DNA of 64,000 bases from Phycomyces nitens (Eukaryota > Mucoromycota > Mucoromycetes > Mucorales > Phycomycetaceae): assembly GCA_022702545.1 (NCBI GenBank), contig JAHRBC010000003.1, forward strand, positions 248,001 to 312,000, given 5' to 3'. Below, piece after piece: positions 53,058 to 64,000 of the stretch. Numbering within the stretch: position 1 is the stretch's first letter; the number at the start of each line of letters is the position of its first letter. The position numbers and the translations under genes were made by a program. The notes beneath the pieces were generated by a model. It made no database searches and was not told where the DNA came from. It was given only the letters and a program-made list of their open reading frames with translations.

Positions 53058-55794
53058 TTGTCAGAGAGTGATAAATAAATAAATAAAAATGTTAAAAGTA
53101 TAGTATTTTCAATGTTATAAACACTTTTCTACATTGTTCCTTGGCCTGCTTTCAACTGTGGTTTATTAGTTGGTGCCAAGATACAAAATGAAGGAGAGTC
53201 TATAGAAAACACTTAAAATGAACATGTTTTTTAAATAAATAAATAAAGACTAAGAGTACAATTCAAACAGACATTTTATGTCCAAGGCCTTTTTTTTTCT
53301 ACGAGTAATTGTAATCTGACCAAGTCTTTTTAGCTTTGTTAGAGTGTTGGATCAATGATAAATACAACAACAAATGGGCTGCAAATGGCATCATCTATTT
53401 CAATACATGTACCAAACTCCCCAAATAATTGTGGTATGTTTGATGCCTTGGTGAAAACCAGCAAAGAAGAATGATATGGTGCTTGTGGTTATGTAAAACT
53501 AGAGCATATGGTAAGCCTGCTAACATTCTCGTCTACTTTTTTGTGTGTGCTAAACTTTGTGAGTCTTGGTCATAAATATCGGCAATCCAGCATTTTTGTG
53601 GCATAATAGACTCGGTCGTATCAAAAAAACTAGCATTTTCTGTAAAACATTTCTTCAAAGATCGACAATACTATGTGGCGACATTGAAATATTGCTTTGT
53701 TTTTTTTACCCTGCAAGCTTTGTAGTATATCATTTCCCCTTTGGTTAGCAGTATCCCAAAACATCTTGTAGAGACCCATTTTTATTACAGGACAAACAAG
53801 TCTGGACTCATTACTCGAGAATATTCGATTCCATGTCTGGCTGCTCTCTTTGAAGATACAAATAAATGCCACATATTTTTGTGTGCTTTTGATAACCTTG
53901 GCTTGTAAATAGTTTGCTAAAATACCATTTCAATTTTATGGGCAAGTATGCAACATGGACTTTATTGTGTGATTTTGAAAATTTCGCAAAAAAAAAGTCA
54001 ATATATCCAACGGTTGCACCATGATTTGCCTTTTCCCTTGATTTATCTAGTCAACCAGTGCTAATTTCGCTTTGAATTATTGTAGATTTTTTCCATATAT
54101 TTCCACCTTTTGTCAGTGCTCTGTCATGCCTGTAGATGTATCCCAGACTTATATATATATATAAAGTAGCAGTAAATGTTCCATTCAAAAGGTTCCAATC
54201 GATAATAAAGTCCTTTGTTCTTTATCCACTGAAACTAAAAAAGTATTTTGAAGTTGAGAAAATGTATTGACTTTATTTATTTATATATGCACCTTAATAA
54301 AATGGCTCTATAAAATTGTATTCTGGTTTGTCCTTGCCGATAATTTGCAACTTGGTATCATTTTACAATTGAAACCAATAAAGATGAATATTGGGGCAAA
54401 TGTGCAAGTTTTTTTGTTTTTTTATTTTTTTGAATTGGCTATAGGCTTGATAATACTCCAGCATCCAAAAAAAAAAAAGACATTATAACCATGGTTCAAT
54501 CTATCTATGCTTTGTAAATATTATATCTACTCTTGTCTACATTGTCCCTGGATTCCATGTACCTTTTTAGTATCTCCTTTCATGATTATTTACACATAAA
54601 GTACATGATAGAATAATCATAAATAAAAAAAGTTTAGGACAATTGAGACAAGAGTAATATAATCAGATCTTCAAGGCATTAAAAAAAAACTAATATAATG
54701 AAGAGTATGTGCCCGGGATTGGAGGGTTTTAATATTTTGCAGTGAATGTTATGTCTGAAAAAAAGCTGCAGACAGAATATATAAACCAGAAACTTGGAGA
54801 TTATTTATATGTATATACACACATATCATTTATCCTTTATATTAATTAATGGCCCATAAACATACAACTCCAAAACCATAAAACCATAAAATAATATAGG
54901 AATATATAATCTGCATTTTCTGGAAATGTTTGTTGATTGCAGTGTCTGCCATAATCCTAATTGGCTTTATGGGATCTGATTGGATAATGGCAAGCAAAAT
55001 ATATCAAGGTGGATATATTTTTGGATGGTGTAGTGCTGTGACTTGTTTATGTAGACTGCTGGAACATAAAGATTGCTTTTGATATTCACCGGATTAGTCC
55101 GATAAAATGTACCACAGGCCATTGTTACGTAATTGTGATCAATGTTTCCCGCGAACACATAAACATCCATCCTCACAGCTGTTTATCGCAAAAGACCTCT
55201 TTAATAATAAAAAGTCTTAAGATTCTTGGTTATTAGACGCGCATGTCTGCATTTACTGCTTTCCAAGTTAATATTTGTGGCCTGGATTGGATTGGGATTG
55301 GATTGGATTCTGCATATGCACTTTGATTTTCTGTGTGCAAGTACACATTGTCATTATGAGACCAAATGTACTACATAAGCAAATGACAAATCTAATGGTA
55401 ATCAAGAGGGGTACAGAGGCTTGGTGTGTAAAACAAAGAGATAGGAAGTCAAATATATTGGTAATCAAGATTGCTTGAGCAACAGGGCTGGCGAGTGCTT
55501 CATAATCAAGATTAGCATACTGTGTGTCTCGATTGCCTAGTACTACATATACTTCATTAAATTCTTGAAAGGACTTTCATGTTCCTTGCCTTGGATGGAA
55601 TACATGTCCGATCCGGGCCACAGCCAAAATGAAAAGACATGCTGCTTGGTGCGCCCCAACAGAATTTATGCGTCATATTGTAATACGCCTAGATCATCTG
55701 TCCATATATATAAAAAAATACAGATAAATAGACGAGAGGTCAAGCACTCAACAGTTACGAGTTCATCTCTCTCTCTCTTTACACAAACAAAAAA
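53058..55794. other. Intergenic, 2.7 kb
   Basis: The longest gene-free stretch. I see AT-rich sequence, TA microsatellites (54150) and a GATTG repeat near 55285-55310. A minus-strand frame at 53630-53872 (ESSQTWNRIFSSNESRL) vaguely recalls a Tc1 transposase but has no TIRs. Before the 6PGDH gene a TATATAAAA (55707) and CT-rich stretch precede the ATG. Confidence 0.6.
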
Positions 55795-57471
55795 ATGGTC
55801 AACGCAGTGTAAGGAGCAATAGGGACTTTACTTGATGCTTATCTCTGTCTATCTAGTGCTGATATCGGTCTCATTGGACTGGCTGTAATGGTAAGTGGTT
55901 TGGCTTATCCTGTCAAGACACACAACAAGCTCATACGAGGCCCTCCTTTCTTTTTGCATAGGGTCAAAATCTTATTTTGAACATGAATGACAATGGGTTC
56001 GTTGTCTGCGCCTACAACCGCACAGTATCAAAGGTGGACAGCTTCTTGCAGAACGAGGCCAAGGGTAAGTACTTGCAAGTTGATTGATATCAATGCTCAA
56101 TCATGAGATATCCAGGCACAAATGTTGTTGGCGCCCACTCCATCAAGGAGCTCTGTGAAAAGCTGAAGAGACCAAGAAAGATTATGATCCTTGTCAAGGC
56201 TGGTTCTGCCGTGGATGCATTTATCGAACAGTTGTTGCCTTACTTGGAGAATGGCGATATCATCATTGACGGCGGTAACTCTCACTTTCCCGACACCATT
56301 CGCCGCTGTGCAGCATTGGAAAAGTCAGGAATCCTCTATGTTGGTTCAGGTGTGTCTGGTGGAGAAGAAGGTGCCCGCACAGGCCCATCTCTTATGCCTG
56401 GTGGAAACCCTGCTGCCTGGCCAGCAATCAAGCCCATCTTCCAGGCAATTGCAGCAAAGGCTCCTGATGGTGCCCCCTGTTGCGACTGGGTTGGAGAGTC
56501 TGGCTCAGGACACTATGTCAAGATGGTCCACAATGGCATTGGTAGGTTTCTAGATTCATGATAATCAAGTGTCTAACGCCTCTTTAAAAGAATATGGAGA
56601 CATGCAATTGATTTGCGAGGTTTACCACATTATGCATGCCGGTCTTGGTCTTTCGAGTGATGTGATTGCAGATGTGTTTGAAGAGTGGAACAAGGGAGAG
56701 TTGGACTCCTACCTGATCGAGATTACCCGCGATATCCTTAGATTCAAGGACACCCAGGGTAAGCCTCTTGTCGAGAGCATTAGAGATACGGCTGGCCAAA
56801 AGGGAACCGGAAAGTGGACTGGTATTGATTCCCTTGACCGTGGTATTCCTGTTACCTTGATTGGCGAGGCTGTCTATGCTCGCTGTCTGTCTGCCCTCAA
56901 GGACGAGCGTGTCCGTGCTTCCAAGATCCTCTCTGGACCTCCCAAGCGCAAGTTTACTGGAGATCTCAAGCTGTTCCTCGATCAGCTCGGCCAAGCTCTC
57001 TATGCTTCCAAGATCGTCTCATATGCCCAGGGTTTCATGTTGATGCGTCAGGCTGCAAGCGATCTTGACTGGCACTTGAACTATGCCGGCATTGCTTTGA
57101 TGTGGCGTGGAGGCTGTATCATCCGTTCAGCATTCTTGGGAAAGATCAGAGAAGCATACGACAACAACAAGAAGCTCGAGAACCTTTTGTTCGATTCCTT
57201 CTTCCAAGAGGCCACAGAAAAGTCCCAGGATGCCTGGAGAAGTGTGGTATCCCAGGCCGTGCTTATGGGTATTCCTACTCCTGCCTTGTCTACTGCACTC
57301 AACTTTTACGATGGTCTTCGTCATGCAATGCTGCCTGCCAATCTTCTCCAGGCCCAGCGCGACTACTTTGGTGCCCACACTTATGAGCTCTTGTCTAACC
57401 CTGGAAAGCACGTTCACACCAACTGGACTGGCCGTGGTGGCAATGTGTCTGCCTCCAACTATGATGCCTAA
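55795..57471 (+). CDS. GND1: 6-phosphogluconate dehydrogenase, decarboxylating
   Basis: Five exons: 55795-55808, 55857-55890, 55962-56064, 56116-56541 and 56591-57471 (485 aa). The start exon is only 14 nt (MVNA plus two bases). Motifs are the NADP-binding [53 protein letters not shown], the catalytic [18 protein letters not shown] and the C-terminal [15 protein letters not shown]. The enzyme oxidises 6-phosphogluconate to ribulose 5-phosphate with CO2 and NADPH in the cytosolic pentose phosphate pathway. Length and catalytic Lys/Asn/Glu are normal. Codon bias suggests high expression. Confidence 0.97.
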
Positions 57472-57889
57472 CTTCATCAGATATATATATATATCAACAA
57501 TCCACCCATTAAAGAATAATAACAATAAAAAAAATTCTAAAGATATCAATAGTTTTAAAGAGAGAGGTGTGTCAAATATCTATTTTGGGCAAGACACCTA
57601 ATCAACATCCTCCAGCTCATAGCAACACTCTGTTTCTTTGTTAAAGAGGTGTCTTTAACCTGTAGAATATCAATTATTGTCTCGAGATATTTTAGCAACT
57701 GTAGACTCTTTTTGCAATAAAATTGGTAATGAGAAAATGTATTTTTATACATGGACTGTCGTAAAATGGGGTTTGGAAACCTGATAAAATAGTCATAAAC
57801 ACACCCAGTTAGTCATCTCTTCTCCTCCGCCAATTATCCCCTTCTTCTTCTTTTTTCTCCCCTAGTATTCTCACTCTTGATTGGCAATC

Positions 57890-59998
57890 ATGCAGTTCAT
57901 TTGGACTGTAATTGCCTTTATAGCAATAGCACATCAGTTTGTGGATGGTGCATCATTGGAATTGACAGGCGATGACTTCAAGTCCACGACAGCAAAGGGC
58001 CTTTGGTAAAGGACACAATAAAGGCTATAGTTTGTTTGCTTACTTTTGTTGATTGAATAGGTTTGTCGAACATTTCTCTCCGTATTGTCCTCATTGTCAA
58101 CAATTTGGTAGCTATAAACAAGCATGAGTGTCATCTAATATGTCATTCTCTTCTTTAGCACCAACCTGGAAGAGGCTTTCGGATGAATATGCAGATTTAG
58201 CAAACACCAAAGACTTTCACTTTGCCTCTGTAGACTGCTCTGTCCAAGGAGATCTATGCAAGGACAACGATATCCAGTTTTTCCCTACTATTAAACTCTA
58301 CAAGGATGGCACTGAACTAGAAACATTTGTCTTGCTGCGCACATGGGAAAATCTGGTGGGATACATAGAAGAAAAGACAAAGGACGACGAACCCAGTATG
58401 GCTATTGCTGTTATCAAACCTAATCCAGAGGGAATTTCTGTGGATTTGAATGAGGAAAACATTGATATTCATCTGGGAGACCCAGAGCGTGCATGGTTTG
58501 TAAAGTTTTATGCGCCATGGTGTAGCCATTGCCAGAGACTAGCTCCCACATGGGTACAGATGGCCAAAGAGCTCAAGGACCAGGTGGACGTAGGAGAGGT
58601 TAATTGCAATGACCATCGAGGTAGTACACACATATATATATATTGACTGATAGGCGTATCAAGATACAAACGAGAGAATTTTTTTTTGAAAGCTCACACA
58701 CATATATATACCCTGTATAAATAGAATTGTGCACCAAGTATGGAGTATCCGGATTCCCTACCTTGAAAATGTGAGTGAACTAGGAGTCGACAAAGCAAGA
58801 GTCTGACATGCTTTTCAGGTTCTCTCAAGGACAAGTCCATCCCTATATGGAAGACAGATCTTTATCTAGCCTTGTTGGATTTGCTAAAAAGTTGGCAGGG
58901 TAATTAATTATAAGTAACTGATGATCTGGATATCCTAAGCCCATTGTATATATCTGTGAATAGTTCTTCAGTTGCAAAGATGAGCCTTGAACAGCTAAAT
59001 GACCAAATTGAGAAAGAAAAGGTTGCTTTGGTGTATTTGTACCAAAAGGAAACCGATGCTGCAAAAGTAAGTATATTGCAGAAACCGGGATTTTTCAAAG
59101 CATTTGCGTCTCAAGGATCACTTTTTTAACCTTTATATTTTATTAGGGTTTGTGGGCAAAGGTATCAGAGCAACTCGCAGGATCTCTGCCTTTGTACACG
59201 ACAGACGATATCAAGGCATTTGAAAAGTTTGGACTTGGCGAGTCAGATATACCGGCTGCTATAATTTTCAAGGATGGCCAGACAACAGTATCCCCAGTTC
59301 ATTCCTTTGAAGATACTGATGCTGTCAAGGAATTGCTTGTCGAATGGATCAAGATGAACAAATATCCTCTCATTACCCAAATTACAGCAGCTAATGCACA
59401 AGAGATCTTGCGTGGGGATCATGTTGTAGTTTTGGGAGTCATTCACCCTGATGATCAAGCGAGCAAGGCAGCATTTGAAAAGACAGCCAAAAAAGTAGCT
59501 TCACAGGGAGGAATGAAGACGGAATCTATCCTGTTTGCCGAACTAGATGCCTCTACCTGGCGCGACTTTGCTTCGGCTACATATGGTGTAAACAAGGATG
59601 GACACCCGGCCTTGATTATTGTGGATCCTATGGTAAGTAATGGCTTCTATATATATATATATTCGCTTTAAGAAAAGAGGGCCTAATACGTCTAGTAGAA
59701 TGAGGTATATTTTGCAAAGGATACCCAACAAGCACTCTTGGATATTGACCAGCCAATATCACTTTTACGTACATTGGAGGATATATCCAACCAAAAGCTG
59801 GTTGGCGTCTCCTTGCTGCCTTTGCCAAGCGAAGCCACCAAGAAATTGGGCGAAAGCTATCGTGCAGTTCGATCTCACTGGCTGATTACCTGCATAACCT
59901 TTATTGTGGTGGGAACCTTGTTTTACCAGGTCGTTTATCGCAAGAAATCCCGCGCCACTGTCTTGCCATTTAGACAGCCAGCACAACACAAGGATTGA
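57890..59998 (+). CDS. Membrane-anchored protein disulfide isomerase (TMX3/Eps1-like)
   Basis: Eight exons: 57890-58005, 58061-58107, 58159-58620, 58725-58770, 58819-58899, 58964-59066, 59147-59632 and 59699-59998 (546 aa). A signal peptide (MQFIWTVIAFIAIAHQFVDG) precedes two thioredoxin domains, with active sites CPHC (VEHFSPYCPHCQQF) and CSHC (FYAPWCSHCQRL), and redox-inactive thioredoxin-like parts. A transmembrane helix (WLITCITFIVVGTLFYQVVY) near the C-terminus is followed by a basic tail (RKKSRATVLPF). It would form or shuffle disulfides in the ER lumen, anchored in the membrane. Two active sites rather than one resemble yeast Eps1 more than human TMX3. The 418-bp upstream gap shows a CT-rich promoter and nothing else. 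Confidence 0.9.
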
Positions 59999-61071
59999 TT
60001 TAGGAAAGGTAGTTGATAAAATAAATAAATAAAATATAAAAAGGTACAAATATCATACTCGAGTCCAAACCGTGGTTTTTTCTTTCTTTTCCTTTTCAAT
60101 TTGGTCAAAATACAAATATGATACCATTGTTCTTTAAACTAAAATCATTTTAATTCCAATATTTGTCGACTTGAAAAAATAAAATAAGCACGAGCTTTTA
60201 TTTAATTTCACTTTATTTAGTATGCTCGATATATCCATAGCAACCGTGGGTACTATCATGGGTAAGTTTTGTTGAAATGTAGACATTATAGAAAAGAGAC
60301 AAAGGGGAGACCATAATATGACAAAGCTCCCTAGAAGAAAAAGAAAATATTTATAATTTCTTGATATCTCAATGAGAACTGCATTCGAGTATTTATTGTT
60401 AATGACATTTTATCATGAAGAATACCAGACTTGTTTCAAAGGCAACAGAGTCTGGCAAGTATAAAAGAACACAAACTAGACCTTGATGCCAACTTGGCTC
60501 ATCAAAATGGCCAAAGGTAAATGGCAGAGTTGTTAAAAGACGCAATTGGGCATTTACATTACTGAAATATTTTTGCTTGTTGGCGTAAAGGATATTTCTG
60601 GCAAACCTGTACATCCGCAATATTTATAATCTTAATGAATCCTTTGATTAAACAAATTGAAATCTACAAATTATATTCTTGGTCTACTTGTTGGTCTACT
60701 TGTAATTCTGTTTTTATATCGTTAAACCCCATCAAGTCTCGTCTTTTTGTGTGTGTTCCAAGTTCAATCACTCCAAGACTAGGCTAGAGTACATTGATAA
60801 TCTAATCAAATAAAATATTATCAAAAATAAAAGAGTAAAGGCTAGGTTAATAAAAACCGTTAATTTGAGGATTGGCAAACTTGGAAAAAATTAATTAATT
60901 GAAATATAAAGCATTGGTATCACAAAGTTTACAAGGAAAGAAAAAAGAATCAAACAAAAATTAAAATCACAACCTTGGACTCAATCCACATGTAAATATA
61001 TATGATATATGTTATGTATATGCATAAATGAAAATATAGAATGGGAAGCACAATATGAACCAACATGGCTG
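59999..61071. other. Intergenic, 1.1 kb
   Basis: Space between convergent genes. AT-rich, with short A/T runs; no coding or RNA gene is supported. Confidence 0.7.
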
Positions 61072-62221
61072 CTATTGGGGTTCAAGGAATGGAGGCTGTG
61101 GAGGGTCGACAGTGCTGTGAGGTGAGGGTGTGGTGTATATAATGCTTTTTGGGGACTGGTCAAGTTCTTTCAAAGACTTTGGAGATCCATCTTTTCTGCC
61201 AAGACTGGTATCAATGGGAGGCAAGACCGGCTTATCAGACCCTGGAGAGGGTGTCAATGGCTCTACAGACACGCGCTCGTTAGCATACTTTACATGGCGA
61301 AGTCTCAGTGCAGGCAATTGGGAATGTCTCGAGTGTGTACGCTGTTTATAGATCGTGGATCGCTCGTTGGGTTCAATGCAAGACAGCCTGCGTGCTTTGG
61401 AGAAGGCTGAACTACTGCCATTGCTCCTTTGGATCTTTGCCTTGAGAGCTTCCATAACCTCATTATGAGACGGTTTTTGGTGACCAGTATAAGACGGCAC
61501 AGCCGCTACTTGTTGTTCGATTGCCGAGAAAGATGCCCGAGATCGTTTAGGAAACACGAGGGGTTCTGGTTCTGGAAGGTGAATAATGTGGGCAAGGTGA
61601 TGAGATTGATTGTGGGGCCGTGTAAGGGTAGGGGAGCTGGCAAATGTAGGATGCGAGGGTTTTTCAGGACGACAAAGAGGATGAGCAGAGTGAGGATAGT
61701 ATATTGGAGAAACTGGAGGGCGAGCAGAGTAGGGGTCTGCAAACGGGGGTATAGAAAAGGCATGGCGAGAGTGGTCCGAAGTGTTTGCAAAGCGAGCAAT
61801 GACCTGCTTCTGAATAGGTGCCAGACCACTATAGAATGCGCTTTGGGGCTCGAGAGGTCGGCCGGGATGGTGGGGATGTCTTGATTGTTCATGTAGAATG
61901 TCGAAATCCATGCTTCTCAACTGGATTCGAGCCATTTCTGCCTTTAACGTAAGGCTCGCTACCCTTTTCTATAGACAATTGATTAATAAGAACCGAAATG
62001 CATTTAAAAAAATTGTTTCTTCTTGCCTTGTTTTCGGCGGTTTTTGCAGCCAAAACATGCTTTAATAGCTCGGGATCATCTTGGTAGGAAGTCAGGATCT
62101 CTTTGAGACTGATTTCGGTCAACTCTGCATGGCTTGGTGCTTTTGCTAAAGGAGACGATGGTATAGGCCATTCGAAAGCAGATGAATGTTGACGCTGCCG
62201 TTGCGGCGACTGGTGTGTCAT
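61072..62221 (-). CDS. Unrecognised 363-aa Pro/His/Ser-rich protein
   Basis: Two exons on the minus strand, 62221-62027 and 61968-61072. The intron has a GC donor (AAG|GCAAGA) and TAG acceptor. The N-terminal ~100 residues look structured: a helix ELTEISLKEILTSYQDDPEL, then a charged coiled coil leading to EMARIQLRSMDFDILHEQSR. The rest is disordered, with Pro/His/Ser-rich runs and basic clusters (KRSRASF, SKARRLSC), suggesting a nuclear or phosphorylated regulator. The disordered tail ends PPQPPFLEPQ. I do not recognise the family. Confidence 0.75.
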
Positions 62222-62702
62222 GGTGCAACCAAGTTTACTTCTCAAGAATAAGGTTCTTAAACTTATATAAAAATAGCGCGTGGCAGAGCTCTCTGCGTTA
62301 CCTTTGTAGCCGCTCGTGATTGTGAGTGCACATAGCTCAATGTGTTTGAGAAAGAGTTTTTATACAAGGCAGAAAAAAGAGAGAGAGACTACAAGAGGGT
62401 CCAAGACTGAATTTTGCCAAGACCAGGAACGGTCTCCTTTATCAGGGACAATAATAAATGGAAAGCATTGTAGTTTAATTGTATTTCCTAATAGATCCAT
62501 AGTGCATTGGCTAGCATACTCTGGATTTCATTACAACTTTTAAAGCCGCCTTGTAATCAGTGTCATTGTGGAGCTGCACTGGAAAGTAAGCCACGGCCTG
62601 TGACGTCATACTAAATATGGTTGCACAAACAAGATGCATTTTGGCTGTCAACCATCCTTTCAAGCCAACTGCGGCTCTGACAATTAAGTTGCTCTTGTCA
62701 TC
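62222..62702. other. Divergent promoter region
   Basis: 480 bp between the orphan gene and the Gle1-like gene. The short open frames here have no motif or splice support. Confidence 0.6.
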
Positions 62703-64000
62703 ATGTCCATTTCCGAAAGTCAATTAGATAGGTGAGCACGATATCTCAATATCTCAAAGAACCTCCACAAGAGTATACCTAAAGCCAACCGGACAAACCG
62801 GGACTAATCTGACATTGTTTCCAAAGAAATACTATAAAGCGTGGGTTCTTTGCACCTAATGACTCTGATTCAGAGTCAGAAGACGAACAATTTTATACTC
62901 AATCACAATCGTAAATCAATCGTTTTTTTTTCTTCTTCTTTGAAAAAAGCTAATAATATGTTGCTACCATTCTGTCTGGGATATTTATTGGCTATTACTA
63001 TTTTATTGTCATTCTCTTAAATATAAAGAAATACCGTGTCGAATTTATCCAGAGGTGGTGGTTGTATACCGACAATTGAATTAAAGGCTGATTTGTTGGA
63101 TCGATACAACGAATGGGAAATCAAAAAAAGGAATCAGTCAGTAAGTATTTACGATTCAAATGATTCTAATAAAGATAAAAAGAGATCAATAAATGCAATA
63201 TCACCCATGATTAATATATACATACATACACACATATATATATTGTCTTTACAAGTATGGGCATGATGAGATCCTCCAAAAGCAATTTGAACGTCTCGCA
63301 CTCCAGCGGGCAGAATCTCTTCGGAAAAGTCAACAGCAGATCCTCGAGTCAAATAACAAGCAAATGAATGACATCAAGAAGGCTGTGACCGAATGGATTT
63401 CCAAGGATAAGCTACTCCACAAGTAAGGCCCATTTGATGATCTTCAGATATCTAATGGTCTATAGTCTAATGTCCATTTATCTATAGCGTTTCAAAATCT
63501 CCAGAAGATACTTTCTTAAAGGAAAAAGAGGCTCGCAACAAGGTATTCCTTTGGACTGTTTACATGGCATTTGTATTCATATCTCTTCTCGACTGTAGCG
63601 AATAGAAGACGCAATTCGTCTTGAAAAAGAAAACTCTGAGAAAAAGTCAAAGGCAAATGCTGCAAAGGCAGCTGCAAAGGCAAAGGAGGAGGAGGAAAAG
63701 GCAAATGCAGAAAAGGCCAAGGCCAAGGCCGAACAAGACAAAATTCAGGCTGAAAAGGCATTACAAGTAAAAAAGGCTGCCATGGTAAAACACATATCCT
63801 AGGCTGTGCTCCTATTTCACTTACACTCTATCCAATATAGAAACACAGCTCAGTTTATTCAGCCCAGGGGCTAGAGGAATACAACGAGTACTTTGAAACG
63901 ATCAAGGTATGTTGATTATTTGTTGCAATGGATCGTTCAATGACCTTAACAACCTGTTCCTTACCAGATTTACAGAGAACTGTATAAACCTGCATTAATG
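62703..64000 (+). CDS. Gle1-like mRNA export factor, N-terminal part (runs off window)
   Basis: Exons so far: 62703-62731, 62827-62910, 63029-63140, 63256-63422, 63488-63542, 63599-63784, 63841-63906 and 63968 to the window end. All junctions are GT-AG and in frame. The start (MSISESQLDR) is joined to an acidic segment (FFAPNDSDSESEDEQF). A LLDRYNEWEIKKRNQS helix follows, then a long Ala/Lys/Glu coiled coil (about residues 130-220), and the beginning of a helical domain (YNEYFETIKIYRELYKPALM). Acidic N-terminus, central coiled coil and this last block suit Gle1, the Dbp5 activator at the nuclear pore. The diagnostic GLE1 domain lies mostly beyond the window, so other coiled-coil proteins are possible. 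Confidence 0.6.

Noticed and set aside
53630..53872. Minus-strand frame resembling a Tc1 transposase (TWNRIFSSNESRL)
   Set aside because: One short partial match, no TIRs, no second acidic motif; could be chance.
1..64000. CRISPR arrays, tRNA or rRNA genes
   Set aside because: I looked for regular spaced repeats and cloverleaf-like T-loop/anticodon patterns and saw none; a tRNA covariance scan was not possible.

Overview
The window looks like a chromosome piece from an early-diverging filamentous fungus, most likely Mucoromycota (Mucorales). The host genes carry many 40-100 nt GT-AG introns, often with a ctaac/ctgac/ttaac-type branch site near the 3' end. Codon and product identity are fungal. 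The mobile elements (Tnp2-type transposase with a convergent helper gene, chromodomain Ty3 element, Helitron with endonuclease, Fanzor and GCR1_C remnants) are of types I associate with Mucoromycota. The taxonomic call is inference; no ribosomal marker is present.

Layout. Positions 1-30005 form a transposon-rich block. 1-2391 is a decayed gag-protease unit between long inverted repeats. 2422-6845 holds an intron-containing Tnp2/CACTA-like (Plavaka-type) transposase and a convergent four-exon gene for a second, DNA-binding-like protein. 7287-7797 is an unrecognised gene of five tiny exons. 8729-10069 is a Tc1/mariner element (DD34E) with one frameshift. 13951-19716 is a dead Ty3 chromovirus with 341-bp LTRs. 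20246-26994 is an almost intact Helentron (Helitron2-type: Rep, PIF1 helicase, C-terminal endonuclease). The Helentron and a solo LTR (27239-27753) both sit inside the second copy of a ~1.05-kb repeat. The first copy (12427-13477) preserves the empty sites, so both insertions can be read to the base. 28352-30005 has a GCR1_C-domain pseudogene and a broken Fanzor (eukaryotic TnpB homologue).

Positions 31292-64000 are ordinary euchromatin: GATA factor (-), serine carboxypeptidase (+), ASF1 histone chaperone (-), cytoplasmic dynein intermediate chain (+), STK16/Env7-like kinase (+), type III glutamine synthetase (+), BRAP/Etp1 RING ligase (-), an orphan (+), peroxisomal enoyl-CoA hydratase-like protein (+), ribosomal protein eL29 (-), GH8 glycosidase (+), a small secreted protein (+), 6-phosphogluconate dehydrogenase (+), membrane PDI (+), an orphan (-) and the start of a Gle1-like gene (+). 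Exon models were built by hand. For every complete multi-exon model, exon lengths add up to a whole number of codons with GT-AG junctions, apart from two GC-AG introns. No host operon-like grouping exists; several pairs share divergent promoters (GATA factor/carboxypeptidase, BRAP/orphan, eL29/GH8).
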